Assembly (NCBI GenBank): GCA_031276235.1
Contig: JAISNL010000170.1
Coordinates: 1-55,189, forward strand
From: Prevotellaceae bacterium
Lineage (GTDB): Bacteria; Bacteroidota; Bacteroidia; Bacteroidales; UBA932
DNA: 55,189 bases
Reading direction: 5' to 3'
In this document: positions 49,343-55,189 of the stretch, one piece after another
How the letters are laid out: each line of letters opens with the position of its first letter
Position numbering within the stretch: the first letter of the stretch is position 1
Position numbers and translations under genes: made by a program
The notes under the pieces: model-generated
What the model saw: the letters and a program-made list of their open reading frames with translations, nothing else
Told to the model about the DNA's origin: nothing
Database searches by the model: none

Positions 49343-52114
49343 TTAATGCGCTTCTATCCAGTTGCTACCGTAATTAGCATCGGCAATCAAAGGCACTTTG
49401 ATACTTGCCGCATTTTGCATTTCTGTTGAAATAATATTCAAAACCTTTTCAAGTTCCTTTTTTTTAACATCAAACACCAGTTCGTCATGCACTTGCAAAA
49501 TCATTTTTGCCGATAAATTTTCTTTTTTCAATTTGTCTGCAATTTTAATCATCGCAATTTTTATAATATCTGCGGCAGACCCCTGTATTGGCGTATTTAT
49601 TGCATTTCGTTCGGCAAGTCCTCGCACAATGGCATTCCCCGACGAAATATTGGGTAGGTGACGCTTTCGTCCAAAAATTGTTTCGGCAAAGCCTTTTTCT
49701 CGCGCTTCTGCAATTGATTTGTTCATGTATGTTTTCACATCAGGATATAATTGAAAATATCCGTTGATCAGTTCATTAGCTTCTTTATTTGAAATATTCA
49801 GGCGTTGCGCCAAACCGAAAGCCGATATTCCGTAAATGATGCCAAAATTTGCTGTTTTGGCTTTTGTACGCTGTTCTCTCGTAACTTCGTTATTGCTTAC
49901 GTGATAAATCTTTGCGGCTGTAGAAGTGTGAATATCTTCGCCCGAAATGAACGCATTTATAAGATTTTTATCTTCGCTTACGTGAGCCATCAGCCTTAAT
50001 TCGATTTGGGAATAATCGGCGGAAACAAGAACATGATTTTCGTCAGATGCAACGAATGTTTTGCGTATTTCGCGTCCATCTTCGTCTCTAACGGGAATAT
50101 TTTGCAAATTAGGATTTGATGAGCTTAGCCGTCCTGTTGCCGTTACCGCCTGATTGAAAGATGTATGAATGCGTCCCGTTTTTTTGTTTATCAATTCTGG
50201 CAAAGCCTCTACATAGGTTGATAATAATTTTTTTATTGAACGGTATTCCAGAATTTTATTAATAACAGGATGTTTTCCGCGCATCGCCATTAATGTTTCT
50301 TCGTCGGTTGAATATTGTTTGGTTTTGGTGCGTTTGGCTTTGTCGTTAAGTTGCATTTTTTCAAAAAGTACAATTCCCAACTGTTTTGGAGATGATATGT
50401 TCAAAGTGGGTTCGCCTGTTATTGTTTTAATTTCTCCGTCAAGTTCATCAAGTTGCAATTTAAGCGTTTGACCGAAAGCGTTTAATTTTTCGCTGTCAAT
50501 ACGTACTCCGGCATATTCCATGTCGGCAAGAACGGTAATCAGCGGGGCTTCTATTTCGCAGTATAATTTATAAAGGTTGTTTTTTTTCAATTCTTCTTCA
50601 AGTATATATTTTAATTGAATGGTAACATCAACATCTTCAATTGCATATTCGGCAACATCATTAAGCGGAGCTTGCGAAATTTTTTTCTGATATTTTCCTT
50701 TTTCTCCAATCAGCGTTTCGATTTTTATTGGAGAATACGATAAATATTTTTCACTTAAAAGATTCATATTGTGCCGCAATTCCGGATTCAGCAAATAATC
50801 GGCAAGCATTGTATCAAACAGAAATCCGCATACGTTTATTCCGTAATTTTTAAGAAAAAGACAGTCAAATTTTAAGTTCTGTCCTATTTTTGTTATTTTG
50901 CTGTTTTCCAGTATGGGTCGAAATTTTTCGATAAAGTTTTTGCTGCCTTCGTGATTTTCGCATAAAGGAATATAATAACCTTCGTGAGGTTTTACGGCAA
51001 ATGAAATTCCTACAAGTTTATCCGAAAAATAATCAAAGCCTTCAGTTTCGGTATCAAAACAGATTTCATTTTGTTGCAGCAGCAAGTTCACTAATGAGTC
51101 AATTTCGTCATTGGTTTTCACTGTTTTATAATTGTGGGCAATATCGTTTATTGTTGCGAATCGGCTTGTATTTTCAACATTTTGCGGCGATTCTTCTATC
51201 AGTGAATTTCCGAACAGGTCGGTTTGTATGATTTTGGGTATTTCTTTATTTTGTATTTCGCGCAGAAGTGATGTAAATTCATATTTTTGCAGTATTTCCA
51301 CAAGTTTTTCATTGTCTGCATTCTGTTTTTGCAGGTTGTTTTCGTTAAACTCAACAGGAACATTTGTATCAATAGTAACAAGTTTTTGAGACAGCAAAAG
51401 TTTTTCGCGATTTTCATTTATTATTTTTTGCTGTTTTTCTGATAATTTGTCCGTATTTTCAAGCAAATGCGTAATGTTTCCGAACTCCTGCACAAGTTTT
51501 GCCGCGCCTTTTTCTCCAATTCCCGGCAATCCCGGCACATTGTCTGATGCATCTCCCCAAATAGCAAGAATGTCAATAATTTGTTTAGGTTCGTTTATGC
51601 CAAAATTGGCGCAAACTTCGTTTATTCCCCATATTTCAACATCGTTGCCCGAATGTTTCGGCTTGTACATGAATATCGATTCGCTTACAATCTGAGCGTA
51701 ATCCTTGTCAGGAGTAACCATATAAACATGAAAATTATTACGTTCAGCGCTTTTAGCCAAAGTGCCTATAATATCGTCGGCTTCGTAGCCATCTATTTCA
51801 AATGTGGCGATTCGCATGGCATCAAGGATTTCTTTGATTACAGGAATCGAAGTTTTTATAACCTCCGGCGATTTTAATCGGTTTGCCTTGTATTCCGGAT
51901 ATATTTCATGTCTGAAAGTTTTACCTTTGTATGGATCGAAAGCAACTGCAATGTGCGTAGGTTTTTCTTTTTTTAGAATTTCAAACAGCGATTTTGTAAA
52001 TCCGAAAATTGCCGATGTATCCACGCCCGATGAAGTTGTTATCGGACGTTTTAAGAAAGCATAATAAGCCCTGTATATAAGAGCATAGGCATCTATGAGA
52101 AAAAGTTTTTTCAT
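49343..52114 (-). CDS. polA: DNA polymerase I
   Basis: This 923-aa enzyme fills gaps and removes RNA primers. Three domains are present: 5'-3' exonuclease (1-290, FLIDAYALIYRAYYA and GDASDNVPGLPGIGEKGAAK), 3'-5' exonuclease (about 330-520) with intact ICFDTETEGFDYFSDKLVGI, so proofreading appears functional, and the polymerase (about 540-923) with motif A VSADYSQIELRLMA, motif B RTKAKTANFGIIYG and motif C LQVHDELVFD. Length is typical. It is followed by queD 12 bp upstream on the same strand. Confidence 0.97.
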   Translation of the reverse strand: MKKLFLIDAYALIYRAYYAFLKRPITTSSGVDTSAIFGFTKSLFEILKKEKPTHIAVAFDPYKGKTFRHEIYPEYKANRLKSPEVIKTSIPVIKEILDAMRIATFEIDGYEADDIIGTLAKSAERNNFHVYMVTPDKDYAQIVSESIFMYKPKHSGNDVEIWGINEVCANFGINEPKQIIDILAIWGDASDNVPGLPGIGEKGAAKLVQEFGNITHLLENTDKLSEKQQKIINENREKLLLSQKLVTIDTNVPVEFNENNLQKQNADNEKLVEILQKYEFTSLLREIQNKEIPKIIQTDLFGNSLIEESPQNVENTSRFATINDIAHNYKTVKTNDEIDSLVNLLLQQNEICFDTETEGFDYFSDKLVGISFAVKPHEGYYIPLCENHEGSKNFIEKFRPILENSKITKIGQNLKFDCLFLKNYGINVCGFLFDTMLADYLLNPELRHNMNLLSEKYLSYSPIKIETLIGEKGKYQKKISQAPLNDVAEYAIEDVDVTIQLKYILEEELKKNNLYKLYCEIEAPLITVLADMEYAGVRIDSEKLNAFGQTLKLQLDELDGEIKTITGEPTLNISSPKQLGIVLFEKMQLNDKAKRTKTKQYSTDEETLMAMRGKHPVINKILEYRSIKKLLSTYVEALPELINKKTGRIHTSFNQAVTATGRLSSSNPNLQNIPVRDEDGREIRKTFVASDENHVLVSADYSQIELRLMAHVSEDKNLINAFISGEDIHTSTAAKIYHVSNNEVTREQRTKAKTANFGIIYGISAFGLAQRLNISNKEANELINGYFQLYPDVKTYMNKSIAEAREKGFAETIFGRKRHLPNISSGNAIVRGLAERNAINTPIQGSAADIIKIAMIKIADKLKKENLSAKMILQVHDELVFDVKKKELEKVLNIISTEMQNAASIKVPLIADANYGSNWIEAH

Positions 52115-52126
52115 ATTGTATTTCTT

Positions 52127-52567
52127 TTAATTATCCGCTGCAAACCATTCTGCGCAGGTTGTTGCCGTTTCGCTCAACTGCAAGTGATGCAGCGAAACAT
52201 TTGCGGGCAATACCTGTTTTAATATCTTTACAAAATGTATTATTAAATTTTCGCATGTTGGCTGGTAAGCAACAATTTCAACATTGTGATATTCCCGCTT
52301 CAAATTATCTGCAAGTTTTGCCTTATTGCTTAATACAAGCGAATGGTCAAAACGTTCGATAATATTATCGGTTACTGTTTTTTTCAGGTCTCCGAAATCA
52401 ATCACCATACCCAGTTTGGGATTATTTGCGTCATCGACAGGCTTGCCCGAAACCGTAATTTTAAGCACATACGAATGTCCGTGAATGTATTTGCATTTTC
52501 CATCGTAATCGGTCAGAGCATGAGCCATTTCAAATCTAAATTCTTTTGTTACCCGTATTATTGGCAT
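52127..52567 (-). CDS. queD: 6-carboxy-5,6,7,8-tetrahydropterin synthase
   Basis: The 146-aa protein converts dihydroneopterin triphosphate into carboxytetrahydropterin, the second step to queuosine. The zinc His lies in RFEMAHALTDYDG, the QueD-type CxxxHGH is CKYIHGHSY, and the AYQPTCENL block has the conserved Glu. The C-terminal His/Glu pair (DHSLVLS; LHHLQLSET) completes the site. The CxxxHGH spacing favours QueD over eukaryotic PTPS. No queC or queE is adjacent. Confidence 0.92.
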   Translation of the reverse strand: MPIIRVTKEFRFEMAHALTDYDGKCKYIHGHSYVLKITVSGKPVDDANNPKLGMVIDFGDLKKTVTDNIIERFDHSLVLSNKAKLADNLKREYHNVEIVAYQPTCENLIIHFVKILKQVLPANVSLHHLQLSETATTCAEWFAADN

Positions 52568-52622
52568 CTTTTTATAATTATTAAATTCGTAAAGTTACGA
52601 ATTTTATGGGGAATGAAATGTT

Positions 52623-53819
52623 TTATTCTTCTATTGCTCCTGCTACTGCATTTGCCACAAGCGCACGCAAACGGACTACGCTGCCTTTGTCTTCGGGATG
52701 AACTCTGTTTGTCAATAAAATCACTGCCGTATTAGTGTCGGGGTCGATGATTAGCGAAGTTCCCGTGTAGCCGGTATGTCCAAAGGTGTTTGCGCCGAAT
52801 ATATCGCCGTTGTTGGATGCGTACGGAGAATAAATATCCCAGCCGGGAGTTCGTCCGAATTGTTTCACCGATGCGGGAACAGTGCGCATCAGTTTTACGG
52901 TGAGCGGGCTTAAAATGCGTTTGCCGTTTAATACGGATTTTCCATTGTTCAGAAGTGCGGCGGCAAGAATTGCTATGTCGTCAGCATTTGAAAAAACGCC
53001 TGCGTTGCCTGAAATCCCATCGTTCATTATTCGCGCCAGCGGGTCGTGAACTTTGCCTGAAAGCACGCTTCCGTCTGCCTGTTTTTCGGTTGGAGCGCAA
53101 AGTGCAAGCGTTTCGCCTTCGGGATTATAATCGGTATGTTTCATATCCAGCACATCAAATATATTTTCTTTGGCAAAGGAGCGTAAATCCTGTCCCGATA
53201 CTTTTTCTATTATTCGCTGAAGGGTGATAAAGTTGAGGCAACTGTACTGAAAATCTGTTTTCGGGGCAAAGTCGCGTTTACAGGTTGCTATGTGTTCAAT
53301 CAGTCCATCTCTGTTGGGCGCGCCGTATTTTGCTTTTGCGCTGTCAACGTCTGCATAGGGGGGCAAACCCGAAGTGTGGGTAAGAATATCTATAATTTTT
53401 ATATCTGTTTGCCGTCCTTTTTCGTTTTCCCAGCCCTTATATCCGGGAATATAGTTGCGTACATTGTCGTTCATGCGTATTTTTCCCTGTTCAAGGAGAA
53501 TCATTGCGCATATTGCCGTTGACATTGATTTGCTTACCGATGCCATGTCGAATACTGTATTTTCCGTCATCGGTATGGCGGCGGGATAAACCTGTTTGTT
53601 GCCGTAAGCCTTTATGTAAGCCATTTTGCCGTGGCGCACAATGGCGAGTACTGCGCCCGGTATTTCATTCCTTGCAATGGATTCGAGAATGATTTTGTCT
53701 GCATTTTTCAGTTTTTCAACATTCATGCCTGCCGCGCGTGGAGTTACGCGCTGCAACTGAGCCGTTGCCTGCATTGCAAACAGGCACAGTGCTACTGTTA
53801 TTAAAAAGTTTTTCATCAT
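52623..53819 (-). CDS. Secreted serine hydrolase of the class C beta-lactamase fold
   Basis: The 398-aa protein starts with a signal peptide (MMKNFLITVALCLFAMQATAQ). The catalytic SxxK is MASVSKSMSTAICAM (about residue 95), the second motif is FQYSCLNF (YSC in place of YSN), and the third is FGHTGYTGTS (HTG for KTG). These variants are typical of beta-lactamase-like esterases or peptidases, as found in peptidoglycan metabolism, rather than of resistance enzymes. Substrate unknown. It follows iorB on the same strand, 21 bp on. Confidence 0.88.
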   Translation of the reverse strand: MMKNFLITVALCLFAMQATAQLQRVTPRAAGMNVEKLKNADKIILESIARNEIPGAVLAIVRHGKMAYIKAYGNKQVYPAAIPMTENTVFDMASVSKSMSTAICAMILLEQGKIRMNDNVRNYIPGYKGWENEKGRQTDIKIIDILTHTSGLPPYADVDSAKAKYGAPNRDGLIEHIATCKRDFAPKTDFQYSCLNFITLQRIIEKVSGQDLRSFAKENIFDVLDMKHTDYNPEGETLALCAPTEKQADGSVLSGKVHDPLARIMNDGISGNAGVFSNADDIAILAAALLNNGKSVLNGKRILSPLTVKLMRTVPASVKQFGRTPGWDIYSPYASNNGDIFGANTFGHTGYTGTSLIIDPDTNTAVILLTNRVHPEDKGSVVRLRALVANAVAGAIEE

Positions 53820-53840
53820 TTTATTGATTTTATTAAATGT

Positions 53841-54428
53841 TTATTCATTCGTTTTGGTTTCTACCGCATCGCGCCCTGCCTGCAAGGCTTTGATATTTAT
53901 ATCTGCAATGTTGCCGCCTTTGGCTGAAAATAAATTGCGAACGGCATTTGCCAGACTTTCAAACCTGATATGTATAAAATGAGATGCCGCTCCAAGCATC
54001 ACCATATTCGACGAGCGCGGAGAGCCTGCGTTTTTTGCTATTGCATCTGCATCGATAATGATATTATTGGGATTTTTGTTGATTTCGGCAACAACCATTT
54101 CCATATCAGGATAATTTGGAATATTGACAAATGGAACGCTGTTTGTAATTATCCGTCCATTTTTGGCAAGATACGGAATGTATCTCAGCGATTCCACTGG
54201 TTCTATTGATAAAATTATATCCGCCTGCCCCAAAGGTATTAAATCCGAACATATTTCCTTGTCGGATATTCTTAAATTCGACTGCACATCTCCGCCGCGC
54301 TGGCTCATTCCGTGCACTTCTGCCTGTTTTATAAACAGGTTGCTTTCCACTGCGGCAAGTCCTATTGCTGCCGCTATTGACAGAATGCCCTGTCCGCCTA
54401 CTCCTGCTAAAATTATATCTGTTTTCAT
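53841..54428 (-). CDS. iorB: Indolepyruvate:ferredoxin oxidoreductase, beta subunit
   Basis: The 195-aa protein is the gamma-type subunit of 2-oxoacid oxidoreductases: TDIILAGVGGQGILSIAAAI, the VHGMSQRGGDVQSNLRISD block and PRSSNMVMLGAASHFIHI. With IorA (the TPP and Fe-S subunit) it turns arylpyruvates into aryl-acetyl-CoA, reducing ferredoxin. iorA normally precedes iorB directly. Here the upstream 0.7 kb holds only repeats and a small ORF, so iorA is either displaced or missing. Confidence 0.9.
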   Translation of the reverse strand: MKTDIILAGVGGQGILSIAAAIGLAAVESNLFIKQAEVHGMSQRGGDVQSNLRISDKEICSDLIPLGQADIILSIEPVESLRYIPYLAKNGRIITNSVPFVNIPNYPDMEMVVAEINKNPNNIIIDADAIAKNAGSPRSSNMVMLGAASHFIHIRFESLANAVRNLFSAKGGNIADINIKALQAGRDAVETKTNE

Positions 54429-54450
54429 TCTTTTATTGTGTGTTATTATT

Positions 54451-54763
54451 CAGTTGACAGTTGACAGTTATTTGTTTACTGTTTACTTTTCTGGATTGCT
54501 TCGCTGACGCTCGCAATGACGCGCTGCCGCTGTGTTTGTTCGTCATTGCGAATCCGCAGGGTGAAGCAATCCAGAAACTTTCAACTTTTACCTTTTCACT
54601 TTTACCTCTTCACTCCTCTGGATTGCTTCGCTGACGTTCGCAATGACGCGCTGCCGCTGTGTTTGTTCGTCATTGCGAACCCGCAGGGTGAAGCAATCCA
54701 GAGTTATTATTATGTTTTTCATTTCATTATTAATTATCATTCTCAATCGTCAACTGTCAACTG
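54451..54763. repeat. Composite element: 15-bp inverted ends around two 84-bp hairpin units
   Basis: CAGTTGACAGTTGAC (54451-54465) and its exact reverse complement (54749-54763) enclose 283 bp. Inside are two direct copies of an 84-bp unit, 54491-54574 and 54618-54701, which differ at two positions. Each unit is itself a nested inverted repeat: CTGGATTGCTTC pairs with GAAGCAATCCAG at the ends, TCGCAATGACG with CGTCATTGCGA inside. The 43-bp gap between them is pyrimidine-rich. No reading frame of note is present. It behaves like a MITE- or REP-type element. Confidence 0.85.
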
Positions 54764-54796
54764 CTTATTATCAATACTTTTAATGTCCATCGCTCC

Positions 54797-54934
54797 GATA
54801 TAGGCAACCTATATGCCCCGATATAGGCAATCTATATGCCCCGATATAGGTAACCTATATGCCCCGATATAGGCAACCTATATGCCCCGATATAGGTAAC
54901 CTGTATGCTCCGATATAGGCAACCTGTATGCTCC
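54797..54934. repeat. Array of six 23-bp palindromic repeats
   Basis: Six units start at 54797, 54820, 54843, 54866, 54889 and 54912. Each reads GATATAGG-[CT]AA-CCTATATGCCCC or a close variant; the core ATATAGG / CCTATAT forms a 7-bp hairpin with 3-base apex. Units 5 and 6 share CCTGTATGCTCC changes. The last five bases of the unit precede the first copy, so the array begins part-way through a repeat. The sequence is unrelated to the array at 15.9 kb, but the 23-bp period is the same. Confidence 0.92.
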
Positions 54935-54958
54935 GACTGTATTGCAATCATATCCTGT

Positions 54959-55153
54959 TTATACATTCAGTACATAATCAAAAAGGAATGTACGCGGCTC
55001 AATGAGGTTGTGCATTCCTTGCGAATACTGCGTAGTGATGCTCAATTTGTAGTCGCCGGCGGTTACTACGCGACCAAAACGGTCGTCTTTTCTGTCGGTA
55101 AGGGTCAAATCGTACAGTTCGACCATTACGCTTGTTTTTTCGTTATTTGTCAT
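54959..55153 (-). CDS. Short HU/DUF4469-type protein, probably internally deleted
   Basis: This 64-aa ORF begins MTNNEKTSVMVELYDLTLTD and ends EPRTFLFDYVLNV. The N-terminal half, with DRKDDRFGRVV, resembles the opening of Bacteroidales HU-like DNA-binding proteins. The rest, AGDYKLSITTQYSQGMHN, resembles the last strand pair of their C-terminal DUF4469 domain. Members known to me have well over 200 residues. The middle appears to be missing, in frame. It may be a relic or a genuine mini-protein. Upstream sequence runs off the window. Confidence 0.6.
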   Translation of the reverse strand: MTNNEKTSVMVELYDLTLTDRKDDRFGRVVTAGDYKLSITTQYSQGMHNLIEPRTFLFDYVLNV

Positions 55154-55189
55154 AATTTGTTTGTATTATTTAGTTATTAAAATCAGTTG

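Overview
The window looks like chromosomal DNA of a low-GC, probably host-associated member of the Bacteroidales. Pointers are the set of family-specific proteins (RprX/RprY-like two-component pair, IPExxxVDY-type protein, DUF4922, DUF4252 and DUF2141 proteins, Bacteroidetes-type LptD, tryptophanase, an HU/DUF4469 remnant), the scarcity of Shine-Dalgarno sites, and several promoters of the Bacteroidetes form TTTG-N18-20-TAnnTTTG. Genes are mostly housekeeping, in short operons on both strands, broken by repeat-rich intergenic stretches.

Left part (1-19 kb): an IS5-like transposase stub at the edge; a Cys-rich lipoprotein; an ECF sigma / putative anti-sigma / DUF4252 operon; a tiny ORF coupled to a UbiA prenyltransferase; kbl; an AlkD-like DNA glycosylase; a HAMP-only membrane protein with TrkH; folD-ffh-argS; kdsC-maf; an outer-membrane barrel protein; a 23-bp palindromic repeat array; and a small ORF / TonB receptor / DUF2141 operon.

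Middle (19-38 kb): a kinase-RapZ fusion and a MurU-like nucleotidyltransferase (probably an amino-sugar salvage pair) split by a decayed methyltransferase island; a GH16-fold protein that has lost its catalytic residues, next to rprY/rprX-like genes; several lipoprotein or secreted unknowns; a metallo-beta-lactamase-fold hydrolase; an arginase-family ureohydrolase; nhaA; yefM-yoeB with a likely TGTACA operator; lysA; ogt; a glyoxalase; and tnaA, assigned as tryptophanase rather than tyrosine phenol-lyase from two residues.

Right part (38-55 kb): a dead fragment of the 28-kb lipoprotein; tRNA-Arg(ACG); rplS; a second ECF sigma gene behind a His-rich membrane protein; ftcD-ridA; lptD; amiC; rplU-rpmA; DUF4922; polA; queD; a serine hydrolase; and iorB without iorA. 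It ends in a 0.5-kb repeat block: a composite element with 15-bp inverted ends enclosing two 84-bp hairpin units, then a second 23-bp palindromic array, then what looks like an internally deleted HU/DUF4469 gene.

No phage, CRISPR or large defence system is present. The points most worth a second look are the kinase-RapZ/MurU locus, the GH16-like pseudoenzyme, the two 23-bp-period palindromic arrays and the composite repeat element. All functional calls come from reading the sequence and from memory of protein families; no database search was run.
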